Assembly (NCBI GenBank): GCA_036270095.1
Contig: DATBDE010000075.1
Span: forward strand, 1 to 64,000
From: DATBDE01 sp036270095
GTDB taxonomy: Bacteria > Actinomycetota > Thermoleophilia > Solirubrobacterales > Solirubrobacteraceae
Length of the DNA stretch: 64,000 bases
Direction: 5' to 3'
Under the pieces are notes generated by a model. The model saw only the letters and a program-made list of their open reading frames with translations, made no database searches and was not told the origin of the DNA. The translations under genes were made by a program, and so were the position numbers. Below are positions 45,950-54,580 of this stretch, in pieces (positions within the stretch are counted from its first letter, which is position 1; every line of letters begins with the position of its first letter).

Positions 45950-47302
45950 TCAGCGCCGCACGAGCGTGACCGCGCGGACCACGCTTCCGACCACGACGCG
46001 GGCCCGCACGCGGTGCCCGCGCGGCAAGCGCGTGCGCAGGCGGCTGCGTACGCGCAGCGTCACGGCAGCCTGCCTGCCCGCCGCGACGCGGAAGCGCCGG
46101 CGCGCGAGCGTGGCGTAGCGCGCGGCCGCCGTGCCGGAGCGCCTGGCGGCCGGAAGGGCGGCGTCCAGGCGCAGCGTGCCGGTGCAGGCGGCCGCAGCGT
46201 TGCCGGTGCAGTCGATCGGGACCCGTACGGTGCCGCGCCTGCTGACGACCGCTTGCGTCAAGTCGACCACGGCCCGCAGCGGCACCGGCGCCGGCGGGGG
46301 CGGGGGCGGCGGAGGGGTCGCCGCGGCCGCGGCAGCGGCGTGCGACGTTGCCGCGGTGGGGCCGTGCTCGGAGGGCGCGGTGCTCGAGACCGGCGGCGAG
46401 ACCGCCAGGCCCGGCGGGGTCGTGACCGGCGGCCCGCTCAGCAGCCGCGCGTGCTCGACCGTTGGCTCGTCGCCGCTGCGGTGCTCCCACACCATCCAGC
46501 CGTAGAGCGGCGTGCCGCCCTCCTCGGTGCGCACGTAGCGCGCGAGCACGTCGCCGTCGACGTTGCCGGCGCTGTCCCAGGCGTCCATCAGGATCGGGTC
46601 GACGTCGCACGGCTGCACGACCTGCTCGGGCGCCAGCAGCGCGCGCACGTGCCCGCCGCCGTGGGCGTTGAGGAAGCTCCAGAGCAGGTACGAGTAGTGG
46701 ACGTCGTGGCGGTCGCCCTGATCGGCGCCGGGGTCGCCGTAGTGCTGGAACGACGCGCCGCTGTTGTTGCCGCCGGGCACGTCCTGGGGGCGCTTGTAGT
46801 GGAGGTCGTGGGGGATCGACGCGACCTGCGTGGCGTACGTGGCGTCGAGCGGGATCGCGCACGCGTTGCCGCGCCCGCCGCCCGCCGGCGTCGGCGTGCC
46901 CGGGTCGCTCGCGAGGTCGGAGACCAGCACCTGCCCGTACTTCGCATTCTGGTCGTCGACGTAGCCGTTGCCCCCGCGCGCGAAGACCAGCGGCCCCGCG
47001 GACGAGTCGACGACCTCGTGCAGGTCGATGCGCAGCTGCCCGTCGGGGCAGCTCCCGTCCGTGAACGACAGCGGGTCGGGGATCGCGAAGCCGGTGGGCG
47101 CCGCGTCCAGGTAGCGCAGCGGGATGTCGGGCGCCTCGGGCGCAACGCAGCGGTCGGCGTGGACCTGCCCGTCCGCGTTGTAGGTCGACGCGGGCTCGGA
47201 CGCCGCCGCGCCCGCCGGCGCCACGAGGCCGACGGCGAGCGCGACGAACGCAGCGAGCGCTACTTGATGAAGAGGATCTCCGCGTACTTGGGCAGCGGCC
47301 AC
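45950..47302 (-). CDS. Secreted hypothetical protein with proline hinge and C-terminal beta domain
   Basis: About 450 residues. A hydrophobic segment (QVALAAFVALAVGLVAPAGAAAS) near residues 13-35 looks like a signal peptide. A cysteine-containing domain of about 270 residues includes HYKRPQDVPGGNNSGASFQH and YSYLLWSFLNAHGGGH. An Ala/Pro hinge with eight prolines leads to a C-terminal all-beta domain rich in Arg. GTG 47302 lies inside the 3' end of the GSIII gene (43-bp overlap), and no better start exists. No family was recognised. Confidence 0.65.
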   Translation of the reverse strand: MAAAQVRGDPLHQVALAAFVALAVGLVAPAGAAASEPASTYNADGQVHADRCVAPEAPDIPLRYLDAAPTGFAIPDPLSFTDGSCPDGQLRIDLHEVVDSSAGPLVFARGGNGYVDDQNAKYGQVLVSDLASDPGTPTPAGGGRGNACAIPLDATYATQVASIPHDLHYKRPQDVPGGNNSGASFQHYGDPGADQGDRHDVHYSYLLWSFLNAHGGGHVRALLAPEQVVQPCDVDPILMDAWDSAGNVDGDVLARYVRTEEGGTPLYGWMVWEHRSGDEPTVEHARLLSGPPVTTPPGLAVSPPVSSTAPSEHGPTAATSHAAAAAAATPPPPPPPPAPVPLRAVVDLTQAVVSRRGTVRVPIDCTGNAAAACTGTLRLDAALPAARRSGTAAARYATLARRRFRVAAGRQAAVTLRVRSRLRTRLPRGHRVRARVVVGSVVRAVTLVRR

Positions 47303-49410
47303 AGGTCGTCCGGCACGATACCTTCGAGCCGGTCCGCCACCTCGCGCACCGCCGCCATCGCCGGCAGCACGGTGTCGCGCATGTAGGCCGCGTGGTCGAG
47401 CGAGCCCTCCTCGCCCTGGTGCGTGGCGTTGGCCTCGTCCAGGGCCCCGATCGCGCCGACAAGGTCGTCGACGAGGTCGGACAGAACGGTGGCGAGCGCC
47501 TCGACGCCGGCCGCGCGCAGCGTCTCCAGGTGGCGCACGGCCGCCGGGAGGATCATCGTGCGGGCGATCCCCGCGGCGGTCTCGGCCTCGATGTTGGCTC
47601 GGATGGTGTACTGCTCGGCCATCACGTCGTACCGCGAGTGCAGCTCGCGCTCGGAGAGCACGTCGTAGGCGCCGAACGCCTCGACCGTCTCCGGGGAGAT
47701 CAGGTGGGGGAGGGCCTCGGGCGTGGTGCGGTCGTTGCGCAGCCCGCGGCGAGCGGCCTCCTCATGCCACTCCTCCGCGTAGTTGTCGCCCTCGAACACG
47801 ATGCGCTTGTTGTTCGCGTAGGAGGCCTGGACCACCTCGCGCACCGCGGCCTCGAGGTCGGCGCCGCCGTCCAGGCGCGCCTGCAGCGCCGCGCCCAGCT
47901 CGTCGATCGCCTGCGCGACGATCGTGTTCAGCACCGTGTTGGGCAGCGCCAGCGACTGGCTCGAGCCCAGGGCCCGGAACTCGAACTTGTTGCCGGTGAA
48001 CGCGAAGGGCGAGGTGCGGTTGCGGTCGCCGCCGTGCATCGGCAGCGGCGGCAGCCCGCGGACGCCGAGCCCGAGGAACGAGTTGTCGGTCGACTCGCCC
48101 GCCTCGCCGGCCTCGATCGCCTCCAGCACCTTCAGCAGCTCGGCGCCGAGGAAGATCGAGATGATCGCCGGCGGCGCCTCGTTGGCGCCCAGGCGATGGT
48201 CCTGGCCGATCGAGGCCACCGAGGCCCGCAGCAGGCCCTGGTGCCGGTTGACCGCCTGGATGACGGCCGCGCAGAAGAACAGGAACTGCAGGTTCTCGTG
48301 CGGGGTGTCGCCGGGCTCGAGCAGGTTCATCCCCGTGTCGGTGCCCATCGACCAGTTGTTGTGCTTGCCCGAGCCGTTGACGCCCGCGAACGGCTTCTCG
48401 TGCAGCAGGCAGACGAGCCCGTAGCGGCGCGCCACCTTCTGCATGATCTGCATCGTCAGCTGCTGGTGGTCGGAGCCCACGTTGGAGTTCTCGAACACCG
48501 GCGCGACCTCGTACTGCGCGGGCGCGACCTCGTTGTGGCGCGTCTTGATCGGCACGCCGAGCTTGGCCAGCTCGCGCTCGACGTCGAGCATGCACGCGAG
48601 CACGCGCTCGGGGATCGACCCGAAGTAGTGGTCGTCGAGCTCGTGGCCCTTGGGCGGCTTGGCCCCGAACAGGGTGCGGCCGGTGTGCACGAGGTCGGGG
48701 CGCTCGAAGTAGTACTGCTCGTCGATGAGGAAGTACTCCTGCTCGGGCCCGACGGTGGTGAACACGCGCGACGAGCGCTCATCCCCGAACAGCCGCAGCG
48801 CGCCCACGGCCGCGCCCGAGAGCGCGTCCATCGAGCGCAGCAGCGGGATCTTGGTGTCCAGTGCCTCGCCCGTCCACGACGCGAACGCGGTCGGGATGCA
48901 CAGCACCGCGCCGTTGGGGTTCTCGAGGATGAACGCCGGCGAGGTCGGGTCCCACGCGGTGTAGCCGCGCGCCTCGAACGTGGCCCGGATGCCGCCGGTG
49001 GGGAAGGAGGACGCGTCCGGCTCGCCCTGGATGAGCTCCTTGCCGGCGAACTCGGCCAGCGCCGTGCCGTCCCCCGCGGGCGCGTAGAACGAGTCGTGCT
49101 TCTCCGCGGTCGACCCCGTGAGCGGCTGGAACCAGTGCGTGAAGTGGGTCGCGCCGCGCTCCAGCGCCCACTCCTTCATCGCCGTGGCGATCGCGTCGGC
49201 GAGCGCCGGGTCCAGGGCGTAGCCGTTGGACAGGCTGTCCTGCAGTGCCTGGTAGACGGTCTTCGGCAGCCGCTCGCGCTGGGCCGCCGGCCCGAACACG
49301 TCGTAGCCGAAGACCTGGTTGGAGGGCTCGGTGAGGTCCAGCGCGCCCAGGGTGCCCCCGTTGGGGCTCCACTGGGCCGCGCTCACGTTGGTCGTCCGCG
49401 TTCGATACAT
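47260..49410 (-). CDS. glnN: Glutamine synthetase type III
   Basis: A 716-residue enzyme of the long GSIII class. Landmarks are NQVFGYDVFGPAAQRERLPK at the start, THFTHWFQPLTGSTAEKHDSF, VGPEQEYFLID (metal ligands), HNEVAPAQYEVAPVFENSNV, and NGSGKHNNWSMGT with the catalytic loop. It makes glutamine from glutamate, ammonia and ATP. An AAGGAG ribosome-binding site precedes the ATG. It lies 9 nt after a GSI gene, so two unrelated glutamine synthetase classes form one unit. Confidence 0.95.
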   Translation of the reverse strand: MYRTRTTNVSAAQWSPNGGTLGALDLTEPSNQVFGYDVFGPAAQRERLPKTVYQALQDSLSNGYALDPALADAIATAMKEWALERGATHFTHWFQPLTGSTAEKHDSFYAPAGDGTALAEFAGKELIQGEPDASSFPTGGIRATFEARGYTAWDPTSPAFILENPNGAVLCIPTAFASWTGEALDTKIPLLRSMDALSGAAVGALRLFGDERSSRVFTTVGPEQEYFLIDEQYYFERPDLVHTGRTLFGAKPPKGHELDDHYFGSIPERVLACMLDVERELAKLGVPIKTRHNEVAPAQYEVAPVFENSNVGSDHQQLTMQIMQKVARRYGLVCLLHEKPFAGVNGSGKHNNWSMGTDTGMNLLEPGDTPHENLQFLFFCAAVIQAVNRHQGLLRASVASIGQDHRLGANEAPPAIISIFLGAELLKVLEAIEAGEAGESTDNSFLGLGVRGLPPLPMHGGDRNRTSPFAFTGNKFEFRALGSSQSLALPNTVLNTIVAQAIDELGAALQARLDGGADLEAAVREVVQASYANNKRIVFEGDNYAEEWHEEAARRGLRNDRTTPEALPHLISPETVEAFGAYDVLSERELHSRYDVMAEQYTIRANIEAETAAGIARTMILPAAVRHLETLRAAGVEALATVLSDLVDDLVGAIGALDEANATHQGEEGSLDHAAYMRDTVLPAMAAVREVADRLEGIVPDDLWPLPKYAEILFIK

Positions 49411-49419
49411 GTGATCTCC

Positions 49420-50748
49420 TTAGGTGACAGCGAGGTACTGCTGCAGCTCCCACGGGGTGACCTGGACGCGGTAGTCCAGCCACTCCTCGCGCTTGAGGTC
49501 GACGTAGCGGGTGAAGATGTGCTCGCCGAGCGCCTTCTCCACCACCTCGGACTGGGCCATCTCCTCGACGGCCTCGCCGAGCGTCTCGGGCAGGTGGTTG
49601 ACGCCCATCTGCTGGCGGTCCTCCTCGGAGAGGTCGTAGAGGTTGCGGTCGATCGGCGGCGGCAGCTCGTAGCCCTTCTCGATCCCCTCGAGGCCCGCGT
49701 GCAGCAGCGCCGCGAAGGTCAGGTACGGGTTGCACGACGGGTCGGGGCACCGCAGCTCGGCGCGCGTGGCCCGCTCCTTGCCCGGGTGGTACACGGGCAC
49801 GCGCACGAGCGCGGAGCGGTTGCGCCGCGACCAGGCGATGTAGACCGGCGCCTCGAAGCCGGGCACCAGCCGCTTGTACGAGTTGACCGATGGCGCGAAC
49901 AGCGCCGACAGCTCGCGCGCGTGCTTGAGCTGGCCGGCGATGAACGCCTTGGCCGTGTCGGAGAGGAAGTACTCGTCGTCGGCGTCGAAGAACGCGTTCG
50001 TCTCGCCTCGGAACAGCGATTGGTGGGTGTGCATGCCCGACCCGTTCTCGCCGAACAGCGGCTTGGGCATGAAGGTCGCGTAGTAGCCGTGGGCCAGCGC
50101 CACCTCCTTGACCGTGATCCGGTAGGTCATGGTGTTGTCGGCCATGGTCAGGCCCTCGGCGAAGCGCATGTCGATCTCGTGCTGCGAGGGGCCGACCTCG
50201 TGGTGGGTGTACTCCACCGGGATGCCGAGGTCGCGCAGGGTGAAGACGACGTCGCGGCGGAAGTCGGAGGCGACGTCGAGCGTCGTCAGGTCGAAGTAGC
50301 CGCCTCGGTCGAGCACTTCGGTGCCCTGGTCGTCCTTGAACAGGAAGAACTCGAGCTCCGGGCCGAGGTAGTAGTGGTCGAAGCCCAGCTCCTTGGCGCG
50401 GTCCAGCGCGCGGCGCATGACGTAGCGGGGGTCGCCCTCGTAGGGGTCGCCGCCGGGCTTGAGGACGTCGCAGAAGACACGGCCGACCGGGTGCTCCTTG
50501 CCGCGCCAGGGGAGGATGCGGAAGGTGTCGGGGTCGGGCATGGCGATCATGTCCGACTCCTCGATCCGGTTGAAGCCGGTGATCGACGAGCCGTCGAAGC
50601 CCATGCCGTCGGCGAAGGCGTCCTCGAGCTCGTCCTTGCCGATCGCGAACGACTTGAGCTGGCCGAAGATGTCGGTGAACCAGAAGCGGACGAACTCGAC
50701 CTTCTCGTCCTTGACGCGCTTGAGCACGGTGGAAGCGTCCGAAGCCAT
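49420..50748 (-). CDS. glnA: Glutamine synthetase type I (GSI-alpha size class)
   Basis: A 442-residue enzyme. Motifs: GFDGSSITGFNRIEESDM, GPELEFFLF, HHEVGPSQHEID, the ATP site NGSGMHTHQSLF and SRRNRSALVRVP. The length and the RNLYDLSEEDRQ segment, lacking the NLYDLP adenylylation tyrosine context, suggest GSI-alpha, which is feedback-controlled. It has a strong AAGGAG box 8 nt before the ATG. First gene of the unit with GSIII. A PucR-type regulator is divergent 149 bp away. Confidence 0.95.
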   Translation of the reverse strand: MASDASTVLKRVKDEKVEFVRFWFTDIFGQLKSFAIGKDELEDAFADGMGFDGSSITGFNRIEESDMIAMPDPDTFRILPWRGKEHPVGRVFCDVLKPGGDPYEGDPRYVMRRALDRAKELGFDHYYLGPELEFFLFKDDQGTEVLDRGGYFDLTTLDVASDFRRDVVFTLRDLGIPVEYTHHEVGPSQHEIDMRFAEGLTMADNTMTYRITVKEVALAHGYYATFMPKPLFGENGSGMHTHQSLFRGETNAFFDADDEYFLSDTAKAFIAGQLKHARELSALFAPSVNSYKRLVPGFEAPVYIAWSRRNRSALVRVPVYHPGKERATRAELRCPDPSCNPYLTFAALLHAGLEGIEKGYELPPPIDRNLYDLSEEDRQQMGVNHLPETLGEAVEEMAQSEVVEKALGEHIFTRYVDLKREEWLDYRVQVTPWELQQYLAVT

Positions 50749-50897
50749 GCGCGATCTCCTTTCTCGGGGGACCCGGAGCGCGGCAGACTAGACGCGCGCG
50801 CGTAGGCGCACCATCGACAGCGGGGCGAAACCGAGCCGCGGATGTTTCGACACGCGGACAATGGAATGGCCCCGGGGCTCACCCACACTGCGGCAAC

Positions 50898-52109
50898 GTG
50901 AAGGACCCCATGGCCGAGCGACTCCCAGATGAGGCCGGGCCGCTCGGCGCCGCCGCGCCGCTGGTCGAGCGGCTGCGCCGCGTGCACCTGGAGATGGTCG
51001 AGGCCGTCCTCGGCGGCGAAGGCCTGGGCCGCGTGGCCGAGCTCGCCGCCGCGGCGGCCGGCGCGCCGGTGGCGGTGGTGGTCCCGCGGCTGGACGAGGC
51101 GGTGGCCGCGCCGACGCCGGTCAAGCGCATCGACGCGCTGCGCCGCTACGTCGTTGACAAGCTGCGCGACCGCCCGGTGCGGGTGCCGGACGGCATCGTC
51201 GCCGAGGTGCCGATCGCCTCGGGCGACGAGGTCATCGGCGCCGTGCTCCTGCTCGACGCCGCCGCCGACGTGGCCGCGCCGGAGTTCCTGCACCTGGCCG
51301 CCGTCGCGTCGCTGACCGAGGTGGCGATCGCCGAGGCCCGCGACGAGGTCGAGCAGAACCTGCGCGGGTCGCTGCTGGAGGAGCTGCGCACGCGGCCCGA
51401 CGCGGTCGACGCACGGGAGATCGTGCGTCGCGCAGGGCGCCTGGGCTGCGACCTCTCCCAGGGCGGCGTGGCGCTGTGCGCCAAGCTGACCTCGGACCGC
51501 CCGCGCCACGTGGTCGCGCTCATCACCGGCGAGTACGGCGGCGCGCTGGCCCAGCACATGGAGGGCCGCGTCTACGCGCTGCTGCCGTCGGTGCAGGAGG
51601 GATCGCCGCTGGAGACCCAGGACGCCGCCCGCCGACTGGCCGGGCGGCTCGAGCGCTACGGCGCGGTCGGGCTGTCCTCGTTCTACTCCGAGCCCGCCGA
51701 CCTCCCGCGAGGATTGCAGGAGGCCGAGCTCGTCGTCGACGTGCTCGAGCAGTCCGACGGCGCCATCACCGAGGACATCGGCACCGGCACCTACCGGCTG
51801 CTGTTCCGCGTGCTCGCCTCGCACCCGGAGGAGGTGCGGTCGTTCTTCGAGGACACCGTCGCGCCGCTCGTGCGCTACGACGACCAGTACGGCACCGACC
51901 TCGTGGGCACGCTCGACGCCTACCTGGAGAACAACTGCAACATGAACGCGACCGCGGCGATGATCTACGCCCACCGCCACACGGTCGCGTACCGGCTCGA
52001 CCGGGTGCGCGAGCTCACCGGGCTGGACCCGGTGCGGTCCGAGGATCGCGAGCGCCTGGGCCTCGGCCTGAAGGCCTACCGGATCATCGCGCCGCGCCTG
52101 CCGCGTTGA
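50898..52109 (+). CDS. PucR/CdaR-type transcriptional regulator
   Basis: A 403-residue protein. The N-terminal 200 residues look GAF-like (GAPVAVVVPRLDEAV, EVPIASGDEVIGAVLLLD). A GGDEF-like middle domain follows. The C-terminal PucR helix-turn-helix is TLDAYLENNCNMNATAAMIYAHRHTVAYRLDRVRELTGLDP. The family controls purine, sugar-acid and nitrogen-source genes. Divergence from two glutamine synthetases suggests a nitrogen role (inference). GTG 50898, or ATG 50910. Confidence 0.88.
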   Translation: MKDPMAERLPDEAGPLGAAAPLVERLRRVHLEMVEAVLGGEGLGRVAELAAAAAGAPVAVVVPRLDEAVAAPTPVKRIDALRRYVVDKLRDRPVRVPDGIVAEVPIASGDEVIGAVLLLDAAADVAAPEFLHLAAVASLTEVAIAEARDEVEQNLRGSLLEELRTRPDAVDAREIVRRAGRLGCDLSQGGVALCAKLTSDRPRHVVALITGEYGGALAQHMEGRVYALLPSVQEGSPLETQDAARRLAGRLERYGAVGLSSFYSEPADLPRGLQEAELVVDVLEQSDGAITEDIGTGTYRLLFRVLASHPEEVRSFFEDTVAPLVRYDDQYGTDLVGTLDAYLENNCNMNATAAMIYAHRHTVAYRLDRVRELTGLDPVRSEDRERLGLGLKAYRIIAPRLPR

Positions 52110-52436
52110 GGTCAGACCCGTTGAGGGTGGTCGAGGGCTTGCCGATCGCCACCACGGCGCGCTGCGCGTCCGGCAGCCGCAGCCGCACCTCCACGCGGCC
52201 CGAGCGCTGGGGGGAGAGCTTGGCCGCGTCGAATACCAGCAGCAGGCGGTCGGGCCTTCGGTCGAGATCTCGAGGCCGTCCTGGTCGCGCGGGCAGTCGA
52301 CCGTCTTGCCGCGCTCGCTGGCCGCCACGACGCGCGCGCTGGTCACGGCCAGGGCGGTGTAGAGGCTGCGCTTCGACCAATTCGCGCGCCGCCCCGGCGC
52401 CCGGTGCCGAGCAGGATGCGACGGAAGGGGTTCATG
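52084..52436 (-). pseudogene. Frameshifted small conserved-looking gene
   Basis: From ATG 52436 the frame begins MNPFRRILLGTGRRGGAR and soon stops. Coding signal continues in a second frame as LYTALAVTSARVVAASERGKTVDCPRDQDGLEISTEGP. It then continues in a third frame as LLLVFDAAKLSPQRSGRVEVRLRLPDAQRAVVAIGKPSTTL to a stop at 52084. Two or three indels within 350 bp are needed to join a protein of about 110 residues. The product is not recognised. It overlaps the PucR gene end by 26 bp and is divergent from the MFS gene. Confidence 0.55.
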
Positions 52437-52456
52437 CCTGTAGCGTCACGCGCGCG

Positions 52457-53869
52457 ATGGCGAGCAGTGTGGCTGAACGGGCACGGCTGGGGGCAGCGGC
52501 CAAGCGCGGCGTCGTGGCCGCGGTCGCGCTGGCGGTCTTCTGCGTCGACGTCGACTTCTTCGCGCTCAACCTCGCCCTGCCGGCCACCGCGCGCGAGCTC
52601 CACGTCACCACCACCAACCTCCAGTGGGCCATCGCCGTCTACCAGCTCACGCTGGCGTCCTTCCTCATCCCCGGCGGCCGGCTCGGCGACCTGCTCGGGC
52701 GCAAGCGGGTCCTGGTCGCCGGCATCGGCCTGTTCGGGTTCTCGTCGCTGCTGTGCGGGGCGTCGCAGTCGGCGGAGATGCTCATCGCCGCGCGGTTCGT
52801 GCAGGGGATCGGCGCCTCGCTGCTGTTCCCGGTCGGCATCTCGGTGATCTCCAACGCCTTCCCGGTGGCCGAGCGGGGCAAGGCCATCGGCAACGTCTAC
52901 GGCGTCGGCGCCATCGGGACCGCCGTGGGCCCGTTCGTCGGCGGCCTGCTCACCGACGTCATCGACTGGCGCTGGGTGTTCTTCTTCAACGTCCCGTTCA
53001 CGCTGGCCGCGCTGCTGCTGACCCTGCGCAACGTCGGGGACTCGCGCGACACCTCGGCGCAGCGGATCGACCTCCGCGGCCTCGCCGCCGTGACGCTGGG
53101 CGTCGCCGCCTTCACCTACGCCATCGACCGCGGGTCGGAGTGGGGCTGGCTCAGCGCCTCGACGCTCGGGCTGGCCGCAGCGGGGATCGGCCTGCTCGTC
53201 CTGTTCCTGTTCATCGAGGCGCACGTGCGCTCGCCGCTCGTCGACCTCGAGCTCTTCCGCAACATCCCCTACGTGCTCGTGACCGGCGCGGGAATGGTGG
53301 GGAACCTGGCCTTCTGCCTGATGCTGTTCCTCTCGACCATCTACCTGCAGCAGGTGCGCGGCCTCTCGCCGCTGGTCGCCGGCGTGGTGTTCCTCGGGCC
53401 GGCCCTGGCCAACGCGGCCGGCGGCCTGCTGGCTGGGCGCCTCGGCGCCCGCGGCAGCCCGCCCCACAGGGTCATGGGCGCCGCGCTGGCGCTCGGCACC
53501 CTCGGCCTGTTCGGGCTGTCGCTGTTCACCGGCTGGCCCTGGTACATCAGCGCATTCACGCTGGCCGGGCTCGGGCTGGGGATCTCCTGGGCCTACACCA
53601 GCGTGGGCACGCAGGCGGTCGTGCCCGAGGCGATGGCCGGCGGCGCGTCGGGCGTGACCTTGGCCATCGTCGTGGGGGCGAGCGGACTGGCGGTCGTCGT
53701 CGGCTCGACCCTGCTCGAGGTGCTCACCGCCCACGGCAGCTCCGCCACCGACGCGATCGAGCTCATGCTGGCCGTGCTGGCGGGGCTGACCGCGCTGGCC
53801 GCGGTCGGCCTGACCGGGTGCGGACGGCTCATCCGTGCTGGAACCGCCCCCGCGAGTAGCGGCAAGTGA
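52457..53869 (+). CDS. MFS transporter, DHA2 (EmrB/QacA) family
   Basis: A 470-residue, about 14-helix exporter. DVDFFALNLALPATARELHVTTTNLQWAIAVYQLTLA is the DHA2 motif D1 region, GGRLGDLLGRKRVLV is motif A, and GIGASLLFPVGISVISNAFP and GAIGTAVGPFVGGLLTD are motif C. Drug or metabolite efflux by proton antiport is likely, with unknown substrate. TAGCGT lies 10 nt before the ATG. Confidence 0.9.
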   Translation: MASSVAERARLGAAAKRGVVAAVALAVFCVDVDFFALNLALPATARELHVTTTNLQWAIAVYQLTLASFLIPGGRLGDLLGRKRVLVAGIGLFGFSSLLCGASQSAEMLIAARFVQGIGASLLFPVGISVISNAFPVAERGKAIGNVYGVGAIGTAVGPFVGGLLTDVIDWRWVFFFNVPFTLAALLLTLRNVGDSRDTSAQRIDLRGLAAVTLGVAAFTYAIDRGSEWGWLSASTLGLAAAGIGLLVLFLFIEAHVRSPLVDLELFRNIPYVLVTGAGMVGNLAFCLMLFLSTIYLQQVRGLSPLVAGVVFLGPALANAAGGLLAGRLGARGSPPHRVMGAALALGTLGLFGLSLFTGWPWYISAFTLAGLGLGISWAYTSVGTQAVVPEAMAGGASGVTLAIVVGASGLAVVVGSTLLEVLTAHGSSATDAIELMLAVLAGLTALAAVGLTGCGRLIRAGTAPASSGK

Positions 53870-53875
53870 AGAGCG

Positions 53876-54580
53876 ATGAGGTGTGGATGCCAGGGGAGGT
53901 GCCCGGACTGCGACGGGACGGCGATCGCGGTCTCGCTGCGCCAGCCCGATGCGTTCGAGGCGGTGTTCGCGCGCCACTTCGACGTCGTGTGGCGCTACGC
54001 GTGTCGCCGGGCGGGCGCGCAGGTGGCCGACGACGTGGCGTCGCAGACCTTCGTGGTCGCCTTCGACCGGCGCCGCACGTTCCGCGACGGCGTGTGCGAC
54101 GCGCGGCCTTGGCTGCTGGGCATCGCCACCAACCTCCTGCGTCGCCACCGGCGCACCGAGCTCGGCCGCCTGCGCGCCCACGCCGCCGCGCCGGTCGACC
54201 GCGCGTGGGGCCTGGCCGACGACGCGCTGGACCGCGCCTCGGCCGCGGAGCTCGCGCCGGTGGCCGCGGCCGCGCTCGCGCGCCTGTCGCGCCGCGACCG
54301 CGAGATCCTCGCCCTGCTGGCCTGGGCCGACCTCACCTACGAGGAGATCGCGGAGGCGCTCGACGTGCCCGTGGGCACGGTGCGCTCGCGCGCCCACCGC
54401 GCGCGGGCGCGCATCCGCACCGGCGGCGGGACGGGCTGCGCCTCTGCGCCGGCCACCGAGCCGGGCAAGCAGAAGCCGGGGGCGGCGGCGCCGCAGGACT
54501 GCGGCAGCACGCCCGCGGCACCCCCGGCCGCCGGCGCGCCCCCGACCACCGGCGCACCCCAGACGGAGACCACGCCATGA
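53876..54580 (+). CDS. ECF-type RNA polymerase sigma factor
   Basis: A 234-residue protein. Region 2 is DAFEAVFARHFDVVWRYACRRAGA with QTFVVAFDRRRTF and RPWLLGIATNLLRRHRR. Region 4 is LSRRDREILALLAWADLTYEEIAEALDVPVGTVRSRAHRARARI. The first 12 residues contain four Cys (CGCQGRCPDC), either a real metal site or an artefact of an early start. A Pro/Ala tail of about 45 residues follows region 4. The next gene, a secreted propeller protein, overlaps by ATGA and replaces the usual anti-sigma gene. Confidence 0.9.
   Translation: MRCGCQGRCPDCDGTAIAVSLRQPDAFEAVFARHFDVVWRYACRRAGAQVADDVASQTFVVAFDRRRTFRDGVCDARPWLLGIATNLLRRHRRTELGRLRAHAAAPVDRAWGLADDALDRASAAELAPVAAAALARLSRRDREILALLAWADLTYEEIAEALDVPVGTVRSRAHRARARIRTGGGTGCASAPATEPGKQKPGAAAPQDCGSTPAAPPAAGAPPTTGAPQTETTP

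Noticed and set aside
47392..50805. 1137-codon plus-strand frame opposite both glutamine synthetases
   Set aside because: High-GC antisense artefact; both minus-strand genes are unmistakable and have ribosome-binding sites.
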